DNA from: an uncultured Oscillospiraceae bacterium | GTDB taxonomy: Bacteria > Bacillota > Clostridia > Oscillospirales > Ruminococcaceae | Assembly (NCBI GenBank): GCA_900556525.1 | Contig: USOZ01000005.1 | Location: forward strand, 1 to 25,685 | DNA: 25,685 bases | Reading direction: 5' to 3' | Shown here: one piece after another, positions 1 through 7,559 of the stretch | Layout of the letters: every line of letters begins with the position of its first letter | How positions within the stretch are numbered: the stretch's first letter is position 1 | Position numbers and translations under genes: made by a program | The notes under the pieces: model-generated | Told to the model about the DNA's origin: nothing | Databases searched by the model: none | Seen by the model: only the letters and a program-made list of their open reading frames with translations

Positions 1-1645
1 GGACCTCGACCCCTATATCCGAAAGAATATCGGGATTCGATTCGAGCGCGCTGTACTGCTCAGGCGTAAGCATGACCGTTTCACTTTCGGCAAGAAGCTG
101 CGAGGCCGTAATGAGTTCGGTTTTCTTCTGTTCAAATCTCATTCGTTCGTGCGCTGCGTGCTTATCAATAAGGATCATCTCGTCTCCGCATTCACAAACG
201 ATATATGTAGCGAAAAGCTCTCCGACGACCCGAATTTTCGGCTGCTCGGGTTCATGTGTTATCATGGGTTCGGGTTCAGGCTCGCATTTTTGAACAAATG
301 CGCTGTTGTCGATATATCTGAAAGTCTGCTCTTCAGGCGGCTCGTCGGGAAGCGGCGGCTGAGGTTCGGCAGGAGCTTCGGAAAATCGCTGCTGAGCAAA
401 TGTCGTTTCCTGTTTTACCGTTTTAAGAGGAGTTATCGGCGAATTGAAATAAATCGGCTTTTTATCAATCTGATATATTCTCTCATCATCCAGCGATTTC
501 GCAGCAGTTGCTTTGTATTCTTCCACAGGACGGCTTATCTCGCGTTCTGTGCGTTCAAGCGCCTTTTCGACATGAGTAAGCATTATTTTCTGAGGATTTT
601 CCTTATTGACCTGCGTTGGAATTTCCTGCTTTTCCAGACGTATCTCACGTCGATTGTCGGCATTCAGTATGCCGTTGCGGACCGCGAACATAACAGCGTC
701 AAACACTGATTTTTCCTCGGCAAATCGTACTTCCGTCTTTGACGGGCTTACATTTACATCAAAAAGCGATGGCGCAAGCGAAATATTCAGTATGCACGCA
801 GGAAATTTGCCTGTCATAATGCTGTTTCGATACCCTTCTTCAAGCGCAGTCATGCAAATGACCGAGCGGACGCACCGTCCGTTCACGAAAAAGTACTGCA
901 TCGCGCGATTTGCACGGGTAAATAACGGCGAAGAAATATATCCCGTAACGCTTATTCCCGCCGATTCGTAATCTACAGCTATGAGCGACGAAGCAAACTG
1001 CTTTCCGAACACCGCATATATCGCCGAATAATAATCCCCGTCGCCACCCGTGCTGCGTACGAGCTTGTTATCACGAATAAATTTAAAGCACACATCGGGG
1101 TGAGCCAGCGCCAGCTTATCCACAAGACCCTGAACCTGATTTCCCTCGGTAACGTCCTTTTTCAGGAATTTCTGTCTCGCGGGAACATTGTAAAAAAGAT
1201 CGCGTATTACGATGGTAGTTCCGTCAGGACAGCCTGTGCGCTCGTGTTCGAGAATTTCGCCGCCGCTTATTTTGAAGCTGCTGCCAAGCGTTTCGGAAGA
1301 TTCTTTTGTGAGAAGTTCAACTTTAGCAACTGCGGCGACGGAAGCAAGCGCTTCACCGCGAAATCCGAGCGTAAATATCTTGTTGAGGTCATCGGCGGAT
1401 TTAACTTTGCTTGTTGCATGACGAAGAAACGCAGTTGGAATTTCATCGTGTGCAATTCCGCAGCCGTCGTCCGTAACGCGCATAAAGCTTCCGCCGCCGT
1501 TCTTTATTTCGATGGTGATGTGCTTCGCGCCTGCGTCTATCGCGTTTTCAACAAGCTCCTTTATGACCGACGCGGGACGTTCGATGACTTCGCCCGCTGC
1601 AATAAGTTCAAAAACACTTTTATCAAGTAAATTTATTTTTGCCAA
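1..1645 (-). CDS. mutL: DNA mismatch repair protein MutL (partial, C-terminus beyond the window)
   Basis: MutL is the ATPase and nicking endonuclease that couples MutS mismatch recognition to strand removal. About 548 residues are present; the 3' end is cut by the left edge. The N-terminal GHKL ATPase shows ELVENAIDAGA (about residue 36, catalytic Glu and Asn), DDGCGI and GFRGEALASV, followed by a proline- and glutamate-rich linker. The C-terminal domain carries DKHAAHERMRFE (Asp at residue 494), which fits the DxHAxxExxxxE endonuclease motif of MutL proteins from bacteria lacking MutH, with Lys where Gln or Met is usual. The start is TTG at 1645, because an AGGAGG lies at 1655-1660 with nine bases of spacing and no in-frame ATG is near. 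It begins 24 bases after the mutS stop, so the two are cotranscribed. Identity is very secure. Confidence 0.97.
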   Translation of the reverse strand, partial: MAKINLLDKSVFELIAAGEVIERPASVIKELVENAIDAGAKHITIEIKNGGGSFMRVTDDGCGIAHDEIPTAFLRHATSKVKSADDLNKIFTLGFRGEALASVAAVAKVELLTKESSETLGSSFKISGGEILEHERTGCPDGTTIVIRDLFYNVPARQKFLKKDVTEGNQVQGLVDKLALAHPDVCFKFIRDNKLVRSTGGDGDYYSAIYAVFGKQFASSLIAVDYESAGISVTGYISSPLFTRANRAMQYFFVNGRCVRSVICMTALEEGYRNSIMTGKFPACILNISLAPSLFDVNVSPSKTEVRFAEEKSVFDAVMFAVRNGILNADNRREIRLEKQEIPTQVNKENPQKIMLTHVEKALERTEREISRPVEEYKATAAKSLDDERIYQIDKKPIYFNSPITPLKTVKQETTFAQQRFSEAPAEPQPPLPDEPPEEQTFRYIDNSAFVQKCEPEPEPMITHEPEQPKIRVVGELFATYIVCECGDEMILIDKHAAHERMRFEQKKTELITASQLLAESETVMLTPEQYSALESNPDILSDIGVEV

Positions 1646-1669
1646 GCTGCCGCGCCTCCTTTCGTACGC

Positions 1670-4267
1670 TTACTGCACCATTTTTTTCAACTCTTCAAGC
1701 TGCGCGAACGCTTCTCTCGGAGTCATATTGTCCAAATCGAGATTTCGTATTGTCTGAATGGCAGTATTTCGCGAAATTGCGGAAAAATCGACCTGCTCCT
1801 CGTTTTCTTCCTCTTCACGAAGCTGCTTTTCAAGATCTATCTTTGAACCGAATTCCATGCTTTTAAGGGTCTGTTTTGACGCCTCGATAACCTTTGGCGG
1901 AAGTCCCGCAAGTTTCGCGACTTCTATGCCGTAACTGTTATCGGTTCCGCCCTCGACGATTTTGTGCAGGAATTTTATATCGTCGCCTTTTTTTATTACC
2001 GCAACGCTGTAATTGCGAATTCCGTTCTGCTCCTTTTCAAGTGATATAAGTTCGTGATAATGCGTCGCAAACAGCGTTTTGCAGCCGATTTTTGTGTTGA
2101 TATATTCCGCCACGGATTTTGCAATCGAAATTCCGTCGAATGTTGACGTTCCGCGCCCAATTTCGTCAAGGATAACAAGGCTTTTTCCTGTTGCATTCTT
2201 GAGAATTTCAGCGACCTCGTTCATTTCGACCATGAATGTAGATTGTCCAGCAGAAAGGTCGTCGCTTGCGCCTACGCGCGTGAATATCTTGTCTACAATG
2301 CCTATTCTTGCGGATTTTGCGGGAACAAAACAGCCTATCTGCGCCATAAGCGTGATTATCGCGACCTGTCTCATAAATGTCGATTTACCCGCCATGTTCG
2401 GTCCGGTTATAATAAGCAGGCGATTTTCTTTACAGTCAAGGCGCGCGTCATTCGGCGTGAACACCTGATCTCCGCGCATTTTTTCAATTACCGGATGCCT
2501 GCCGTCTTTTATCTCAATAACGCTTTCAAGTGATATATCGGGACGTGCAAAATTATTTTCGCGCGAAACCTCCGCATAGCTCTGAAGCACATCAACATAT
2601 GCTACCGCTTCGGCAGTACGCTGAACCTTTTCCAACTTTGATGCAATAAATTCGCGCACTTCCGAAAAAATCTCAGCTTCAAGCGCCAGAATCTTATCGT
2701 TCGCGCCGAGAATTTCACTCTCGATTTTCTTCAGTTCCTCAGTAATATATCTTTCACCTGTCGAAAGTGTCTGCTTTCTTATGTAACGATCGGGTACGAG
2801 TGAAATATTGCCCTTTGAAACTTCAATGTAATAACCGAAAACACGGTTATATCCCACTTTCAGATTTTTAATGCCGGTCTGCTCGCGTTCCTTTTCTTCG
2901 ATCTGTCTTAAAATATCCCTGCCGCCGCTGGCGATCTGACGTAAATGGTCAAGTTCCTGATTAAATCCGTCTTTGATATATCCGCCGTCTTTGGTGAGTG
3001 CGGGCGGATTTTCTTTTATCGAATTTTTGACCAACGCGGCAATGTCTTCAAGCGTATCGGTCTCGCTGTTAAGCGTGTTCAGCAGCCTTGTATCCGCACG
3101 GCTCAGTACCTCTTTCAGCTCGGGAATTTTTTCGCAGGTACAGCCGAGCGCCATTACATCACGGGGATTCGCAGCCTTGTACACAACTCTCGTAATAAGT
3201 CTTTCAAGGTCGTAAATCCCACCCAGAGCTTCGCGCAGGTCGCCAAGCATAGTAAAATCTCCTACGAGCTTATCGACCGCGTCGAGCCGTTCGAGAATTA
3301 TCGACGGATTTAGCAGCGGCTGTTCGATAAACTGACGCAGCTTGCGTCTGCCCATTGCGGTTCTGGTCTTATCGAGCACCCACATAAGCGAACCTTTGCG
3401 TTCCTTATTGCGCATAGTTTCGGTAAGTTCGAGATTGCGGCGCGTAGTTATCGAAAGCGACATATAATCGTCGCTGAAATGCGGTATCAGTTTAACGCTG
3501 CGATGAATTTCCGCTTTTTGAGTGCGGTTTATGTAGCGGAAAACAGCGTATAGCGCTCTCGCAGCAAGGGGGAGCTGCGCGGCAGCTGCAATATCGCCGG
3601 ATTCTGCAAAATACTGTTCATTAAGCGCCTGAACGTCAGTCGTATCGAACATTTCATCATCAAAAAGTTCACCAGTTGCGGACTCTAAACGAAGCTGAAC
3701 AAATTCCTGAACTTCCTTAAAGTCTATGAATTTATCGTTAAAAAGCAGTTCTGACGGAGTGTAGCGCGAAAGTTCGCTGATAATATCACGCGCAAGCTGC
3801 TGTCCGCTTTTTTCGACAATGTGAAATTCACCTGTGGAAATATCGGCAAAAACCATTCCGCAAGCCTTATCCTGAGCATAGAAGCAGGCTATATAGTTGT
3901 TTCGCCCCTCGTCGAGCATACTGTCCTCATAAAGCGTTCCCGGCGTTACAAGGCGTATTACATCACGCTTTACAAGTCCCTTTGCAAGTGCGGGATCTTC
4001 AAGCTGTTCACATATCGCAATTTTATATCCTTTGTCAATGAGCCGCTTCAGATACACCTCACAGGCATGATATGGAACACCGCACATCGGCACTCCCGCC
4101 CGTGAAGTAAGAGTAAGCTCAAGTTCTTTTGAAATATTTTCCGCGTCATCGAAAAACATTTCATAAAAATCGCCCAGTCTGAAAAAGACGATATACCCCT
4201 TGTATTCGTCACGGATCTCCAGATATTGTTTAAGCATAGGCGAAAGCTTTTCTTCCTTTTCGGGCAT
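1670..4267 (-). CDS. mutS: DNA mismatch repair protein MutS
   Basis: MutS dimers scan DNA, bind mismatches and recruit MutL. The protein is full length at 865 residues, normal for the family. GDFYE at residues 32-36 supplies the Phe-x-Glu mismatch wedge (F34, E36). The Walker A GPNMAGKST lies near residue 620 and the Walker B/signature LDEIGRGTSTFDG near residue 699, followed by the FATHYHEL switch region. The connector, lever and clamp domains fall in between. The ATG start has AAAGGAG about nine bases upstream. The gene sits between a ylbF-like gene and mutL in a miaB-led operon. A terminator-like structure at 4291-4325 lies immediately upstream, so mutS and mutL may be transcribed at a lower level than miaB and ylbF; that is inference. 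Confidence 0.98.
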   Translation of the reverse strand: MPEKEEKLSPMLKQYLEIRDEYKGYIVFFRLGDFYEMFFDDAENISKELELTLTSRAGVPMCGVPYHACEVYLKRLIDKGYKIAICEQLEDPALAKGLVKRDVIRLVTPGTLYEDSMLDEGRNNYIACFYAQDKACGMVFADISTGEFHIVEKSGQQLARDIISELSRYTPSELLFNDKFIDFKEVQEFVQLRLESATGELFDDEMFDTTDVQALNEQYFAESGDIAAAAQLPLAARALYAVFRYINRTQKAEIHRSVKLIPHFSDDYMSLSITTRRNLELTETMRNKERKGSLMWVLDKTRTAMGRRKLRQFIEQPLLNPSIILERLDAVDKLVGDFTMLGDLREALGGIYDLERLITRVVYKAANPRDVMALGCTCEKIPELKEVLSRADTRLLNTLNSETDTLEDIAALVKNSIKENPPALTKDGGYIKDGFNQELDHLRQIASGGRDILRQIEEKEREQTGIKNLKVGYNRVFGYYIEVSKGNISLVPDRYIRKQTLSTGERYITEELKKIESEILGANDKILALEAEIFSEVREFIASKLEKVQRTAEAVAYVDVLQSYAEVSRENNFARPDISLESVIEIKDGRHPVIEKMRGDQVFTPNDARLDCKENRLLIITGPNMAGKSTFMRQVAIITLMAQIGCFVPAKSARIGIVDKIFTRVGASDDLSAGQSTFMVEMNEVAEILKNATGKSLVILDEIGRGTSTFDGISIAKSVAEYINTKIGCKTLFATHYHELISLEKEQNGIRNYSVAVIKKGDDIKFLHKIVEGGTDNSYGIEVAKLAGLPPKVIEASKQTLKSMEFGSKIDLEKQLREEEENEEQVDFSAISRNTAIQTIRNLDLDNMTPREAFAQLEELKKMVQ

Positions 4268-4290
4268 TCCGACTCACTCCTTTCAAAAAT

Positions 4291-4325
4291 AAAAACGCCA
4301 AACGGCGCAGTATTTCTCTGCGCCG
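4291..4325 (-). terminator. Terminator-like paired hairpins in the ylbF-mutS gap
   Basis: Read on the minus strand, CGGCGCAG and CTGCGCCG (4325-4318 with 4310-4303) form a perfect 8-bp stem with a 7-base loop. A second, overlapping hairpin CGCC-GTTT-GGCG (4307-4296) reuses the 3' arm of the first and runs straight into TTTTTATTTTT. The two stems cannot form together. The structure begins about 14 bases after the ylbF stop and ends just before the mutS ribosome binding site. I see no separate promoter for mutS, so partial termination or attenuation inside the operon is the simplest reading. Confidence 0.6.
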
Positions 4326-4338
4326 ATTGGTATAGTGC

Positions 4339-4749
4339 TTAGTGACAGCCGCCGCAAGTCGAGCAGCTTCCGCTGCAGACATGTGTAGGCTGGCAGGTAT
4401 CGGGGTCTTCACCCTCGCAGCACATTGAAATAATCATATTTACTTTTTCAAGCTTATTGTCAAGTGCGCTCTTTACGATAACGAAGTTCGCCATGTTCAC
4501 ATTCTTCATTACATCGCCGTAAGCGTCCTGCATTTCCTTATTGAGCTTCTGGATTTTTTCACTGTCTTTTTCAGCGTCCGGCTTCTGCAATTCATACTGT
4601 AAGCTCTGACGCTTGAGGTTAAAATCGCCAATAAGTTTCTGAAGCGCCTCGTCGCTGTCGTTAGCCTGTTTTGCTGCTTCATAATCCTTGTAGCACTGAT
4701 CCGCCTGAATTGCCTTTCCGAGTTCTCTTGCTGCCTGAATTGCGTCCAT
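4339..4749 (-). CDS. YlbF/YmcA-family protein with cysteine-rich C-terminal tail
   Basis: A 136-residue, mostly helical protein. Residues 1-105 match the pattern of the YlbF/YmcA (DUF964, Com_YlbF) family: charged amphipathic helices with an AIQ..C.DYEAAKQAN-type start and an LNKEMQDAY middle segment. The tail (about residues 109-136) has CC, then C, then CSGSCSTCGGCH. A tail of this type occurs on Bacillus subtilis YlbF (RicF), which with YmcA and YaaT forms an iron-sulfur complex that acts with RNase Y in mRNA processing and affects competence and biofilm formation. Cluster binding here is inferred from the tail. It starts 48 bases after miaB and precedes mutS. MiaB, encoded just upstream, is also an iron-sulfur protein. 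The family call is good; the exact role in this organism is not shown by the sequence. Confidence 0.85.
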   Translation of the reverse strand: MDAIQAARELGKAIQADQCYKDYEAAKQANDSDEALQKLIGDFNLKRQSLQYELQKPDAEKDSEKIQKLNKEMQDAYGDVMKNVNMANFVIVKSALDNKLEKVNMIISMCCEGEDPDTCQPTHVCSGSCSTCGGCH

Positions 4750-4797
4750 ATTGATATTCCTTTCTTTTTCGCGAATTTTCTAAAAAATCCGCTTCGG

Positions 4798-6201
4798 TTA
4801 TTTTTCCGTAATTTCACCCAAAAGCGCCCAGTTAAGTGCCTTTGTTATTTTCACGTCAACGAACTGCCCTATAAGCGAATCGTTTCCGTTAAAATCCACA
4901 ATAATATTCTGCCGCGATTTTCCTGTAAGCATTTTTTCATCTGTTCGGCCTCTTCCCTCGCACAGAACGCGAAGAGTCTGCCCGACATATGATTTATACG
5001 CTTCCTCGCCCGCTTTTCCCTGAACTTCAAGAAGTTCGCGGAACCACTTGCCTTTTTCCTCTTCGGAAATGGGGTCGTCCATTTCAGCCGCCTTTGTGCC
5101 CATACGCTTGCTGTAGATAAAGGTAAACGCACTATCAAAGCGCACTTCTTTCATCAAATTGAGCGTTTCGTTGAAATCCTCATAGGTTTCCCCGGGAAAT
5201 CCGACGATCATATCCGTTGTAAGCTGAAGCTCCGGAATACGACTGCGCGCATATTCAACAAGCTCACGGTAATGTGCAATATCGTAATGTCTGTTCATCA
5301 GCTTCAGTATACGGTCGCTTCCGCATTGAACGGGTAGATGCAAATGCCATGAAATATGGCGGCTGTCTGCAATAACGTCAATAAGTTCATGCGTGCAGTC
5401 CTTAGGGTGAGATGTCATAAAACTGATCCTGAATTCACCGTCAAGGCTGTCCAAACGGCGAAGCAGCTCGGCAAATCCGACCTCAGTTCCCTTTCCGTAG
5501 GAATTGACATTCTGACCGAGAAGAAGTACCTCCTTGTATCCCGATCCAACAAGTCCTTTTACCTCGGAGATAATCTCGTCCGGTTCGCGTGAACGTTCAC
5601 GTCCGCGGACAAACGGAACTATACAGTAGGTACAGAAATTGTTGCAGCCATACATTATCGGTACGCTAGCCTTGATTTTGCTGTCGCGCTTCACGGGGAG
5701 ATGCTCCGCAATAACGCCGTCGCTTTCCGGCAGACAGAATATTCTTTTTCCTTTTTCGTATACGGTATACAAAAGTTCGGGAAAACGATGGAGAACGTGG
5801 GTTCCGAAAACCATATCCACAAAAGGATATTTCTGCTTAAAACGCTCGGCGACCTGCTCCTGCTGCACCATGCAGCCGCATACGGCAATTATCATATTCG
5901 GGTTGCGCTCTTTGCAGTGTTTAAGCGCACCGACATTTCCGAAAACACGGTTTTCGGCATTTTCACGCACCGCGCAGGTGTTATAAAGGACAAAGTCCGC
6001 CTTTTCGGGATCATCGGTAAAGTCAAACCCCATTTGTGCCAACATTCCGTTTATCTTTTCGCCGTCCGAAACATTCTGCTGACAGCCGTAGCTGTGAGTG
6101 CAAGCCAGCGGGGTATGCTCGAAAGTATGCGTAACCGCGCGAACGCGCTGAATGAAAAAACGCTGCTCTTTTAACTCTTCTTCACTTACCGTATATGACA
6201 A
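4798..6201 (-). CDS. miaB: tRNA-2-methylthio-N6-dimethylallyladenosine synthase MiaB
   Basis: MiaB is a radical-SAM methylthiotransferase that converts i6A37 to ms2i6A37 in tRNAs reading codons that begin with U. Using the TTG start at 6201 the protein has 467 residues. The UPF0004 domain contains three cluster cysteines, in THSYGCQQN (C40), YNTCAVREN and VCGCM. The radical-SAM motif is YGCNNFCTYC (CxxxCxxC), and a C-terminal TRAM domain follows. The TTG is chosen because GAGGAG (6208-6213) lies six bases upstream; the in-frame ATG at 6252 falls beside the promoter -10 element, before or at the transcription start, and cannot be the start. This is the first gene of the miaB-ylbF-mutS-mutL operon. 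Confidence 0.95.
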   Translation of the reverse strand: MSYTVSEEELKEQRFFIQRVRAVTHTFEHTPLACTHSYGCQQNVSDGEKINGMLAQMGFDFTDDPEKADFVLYNTCAVRENAENRVFGNVGALKHCKERNPNMIIAVCGCMVQQEQVAERFKQKYPFVDMVFGTHVLHRFPELLYTVYEKGKRIFCLPESDGVIAEHLPVKRDSKIKASVPIMYGCNNFCTYCIVPFVRGRERSREPDEIISEVKGLVGSGYKEVLLLGQNVNSYGKGTEVGFAELLRRLDSLDGEFRISFMTSHPKDCTHELIDVIADSRHISWHLHLPVQCGSDRILKLMNRHYDIAHYRELVEYARSRIPELQLTTDMIVGFPGETYEDFNETLNLMKEVRFDSAFTFIYSKRMGTKAAEMDDPISEEEKGKWFRELLEVQGKAGEEAYKSYVGQTLRVLCEGRGRTDEKMLTGKSRQNIIVDFNGNDSLIGQFVDVKITKALNWALLGEITEK

Positions 6202-6242
6202 TTTATGCTCCTCGCTTTCGCCAAAACTCTGCACATTTATTA

Positions 6243-6271
6243 AGTATAACACAAAAAACAGATTTTTTCAA
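6243..6271 (-). promoter_or_regulatory. Promoter of the miaB-ylbF-mutS-mutL operon
   Basis: TTGAAA (-35, 6271-6266), a 17-base spacer and TATACT (-10, 6248-6243), preceded by a TGT extended -10. Transcription should start near 6236, leaving a leader of about 35 bases before the TTG start of miaB. Confidence 0.8.
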
Positions 6272-6380
6272 GAGCGGAGCATATTTTTTCTGTATTCAGC
6301 AGAATATTTTTCCTCTTTGTGAAAATTTAGAGATAAAATTGTTAAAAAATAACAAAATTTCAAAAAAATTAAAATATGAC

Positions 6381-6409
6381 TTGTATATTTTTCCGAAACG
6401 TGATATAAT
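6381..6409 (+). promoter_or_regulatory. Promoter of hpf
   Basis: TTGTAT (-35, 6381-6386), a 17-base spacer and a perfect TATAAT (6404-6409) with a TGA extended -10. It is divergent from the miaB promoter; about 110 AT-rich bases separate the two -35 elements. Sigma-A type by appearance. Confidence 0.8.
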
Positions 6410-6418
6410 GTAAACATA

Positions 6419-6442
6419 AGGATTACGGGTGACCGCAATCCT
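6419..6442 (+). promoter_or_regulatory. Hairpin in the hpf mRNA leader
   Basis: AGGATT (6419-6424) pairs with AATCCT (6437-6442). Inside, CGG pairs with CCG around a GTGA loop of the GNRA type, with one A-C mismatch between the two stems. It lies a few bases from the predicted transcript 5' end and just before the AGGAAAGG ribosome binding site, so it could stabilise the mRNA or influence translation. It is too small to be the large raiA-motif RNA. Confidence 0.55.
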
Positions 6443-6464
6443 AAAAGGAAAGGAATGATGAACC

Positions 6465-6992
6465 ATGACAATGCAGATTACAGCGAAAAAAATGCAGATC
6501 AACCAGAGCTTTACAGAGTACGCAGAAAAGCGTCTTTCGTCGAAGCTGGACAAATTCTTCGGTGACAGCGCGACAGCAAAGCTCACGATAAGCACCGAGA
6601 AAAATCGTATCATTCTCGAACTTACAGTTACTTATGACGGAATGATTTTCCGCGCCGAACAGTCGGCCGAGGATAAAAACGATGCGCTTGACGCCTGCAT
6701 TGATAAAATTATCCGTCAGATCCGCAAGAACAAGACAAAGCTGGCAAAACAGCTTCGTGATGATACATTCACCAACAAGTTTGAACCCGCAGAAGATGAG
6801 CAGACGGACTACACAGTTATCCGCCGCAAGAAATTTGAGCTTCGCCCGATGAGCGTTGATGAAGCTATTCTTCAGATGAACCTGCTCGGTCACTCGTTCT
6901 TTATGTTCAAGAATGCGGAAAGCGGCGATGTGAACGTTGTTTATAAACGTTCTGATGAAAATTATGCGGTTCTCGAACCAAGTAAAGATTAA
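6465..6992 (+). CDS. hpf: Ribosome hibernation promoting factor, long form
   Basis: Long-form HPF silences ribosomes in stationary phase by binding the decoding and P sites of the 30S subunit and joining two 70S ribosomes into 100S dimers. The 175-residue protein has the beta-alpha-beta-beta-beta-alpha HPF/RaiA domain (about residues 1-100), a charged linker, and the C-terminal dimerisation domain (about 118-175) with RRKKFELRPMSVDEAI and HSFFMFKN. That length and the second domain distinguish it from short HPF or YfiA. The ATG at 6465 has AGGAAAGG about 11 bases upstream. It is one of only two protein genes on the plus strand and appears monocistronic, with its own promoter, leader hairpin and terminator. 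Confidence 0.97.
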   Translation: MTMQITAKKMQINQSFTEYAEKRLSSKLDKFFGDSATAKLTISTEKNRIILELTVTYDGMIFRAEQSAEDKNDALDACIDKIIRQIRKNKTKLAKQLRDDTFTNKFEPAEDEQTDYTVIRRKKFELRPMSVDEAILQMNLLGHSFFMFKNAESGDVNVVYKRSDENYAVLEPSKD

Positions 6993-7001
6993 ATAATTTT
7001 T

Positions 7002-7039
7002 ACAGCCCCTGTGATTTTTTTCATTGGGGCTGTATTTTT
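7002..7039 (+). terminator. Intrinsic terminator of hpf
   Basis: ACAGCCCC (7002-7009) pairs with GGGGCTGT (7026-7033) in a perfect 8-bp stem, followed by ATTTTTA. The minus-strand side has a poorer U tract, so it acts chiefly for hpf, though it may also slow the converging acetyltransferase transcript. Confidence 0.85.
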
Positions 7040-7541
7040 ATGAATTTACAAGTTCAATAAAATACGGACATATATTTACATAGCTGCCGTCGTTCATACG
7101 AAAACCGTTGGGAATCGTTCCGAGCTGCTTAAATCCAAGCCGTTCATAAAGATGCCTTGCATGAACGTTCGACTCAACAACAGCATTGAACTGTAACACT
7201 CTGAATCCGTGTTTGCTTCCCTGTTCGATACAGTCCCGCACAAGCCGTTCGCCGATATGCATTCCGCGCAGTCCCGATAAAACCGCATAGCTTGCGTTGC
7301 AAATGTGACCGCAGCGCCCGACATTATTAGGATGAAGAATATAAAGCCCTACGATTTTTCCGTTTTCTTCATTATTTTCAGCAACTGCGCAATACGTCTG
7401 TGAAGCGAAAAAATCCTTTCCGCTCTGTATTGTGAGGCATTCTTCCTGCGGAAAAGCCACGCCCTCTCTTACAACTTCGTTCCAAATTTCAATCATTTGT
7501 TCCAAATCGGAATTTCGATATTTTCTGACAGATATTTTCAT
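7038..7541 (-). CDS. GNAT-family N-acetyltransferase
   Basis: A 167-residue single-domain acetyltransferase. The acetyl-CoA pyrophosphate-binding motif appears as RGMHIGERLV (near residues 92-101, R-x-x-x-x-G/A type), and the C-terminal half has VVESNVHARHLYERLGF, typical of the GNAT beta5-alpha4 region. The overall pattern resembles the phosphinothricin/amino-acid N-acetyltransferase-like branch, but the substrate cannot be read from sequence. It starts 18 bases after the LysR-type regulator stop, with AAGGTGA just upstream, so the two are probably cotranscribed. Confidence 0.88.
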   Translation of the reverse strand: MKISVRKYRNSDLEQMIEIWNEVVREGVAFPQEECLTIQSGKDFFASQTYCAVAENNEENGKIVGLYILHPNNVGRCGHICNASYAVLSGLRGMHIGERLVRDCIEQGSKHGFRVLQFNAVVESNVHARHLYERLGFKQLGTIPNGFRMNDGSYVNICPYFIELVNS

Positions 7542-7559
7542 AAAGTCACCTTACGTTTA

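Noticed and set aside
1100..1630. A 176-codon plus-strand open frame opposite mutL
   Set aside because: It is antisense to the conserved GHKL ATPase region of mutL, has no ribosome binding site or domain, and reflects codon bias of the real gene.
6410..6464. raiA-motif RNA upstream of hpf
   Set aside because: The space between the promoter and the start codon is too short for that RNA of about 200 bases.
6441..6893. A 150-codon minus-strand open frame over hpf
   Set aside because: It is antisense to a clearly conserved HPF protein, and the hpf promoter and ribosome binding site point the other way.
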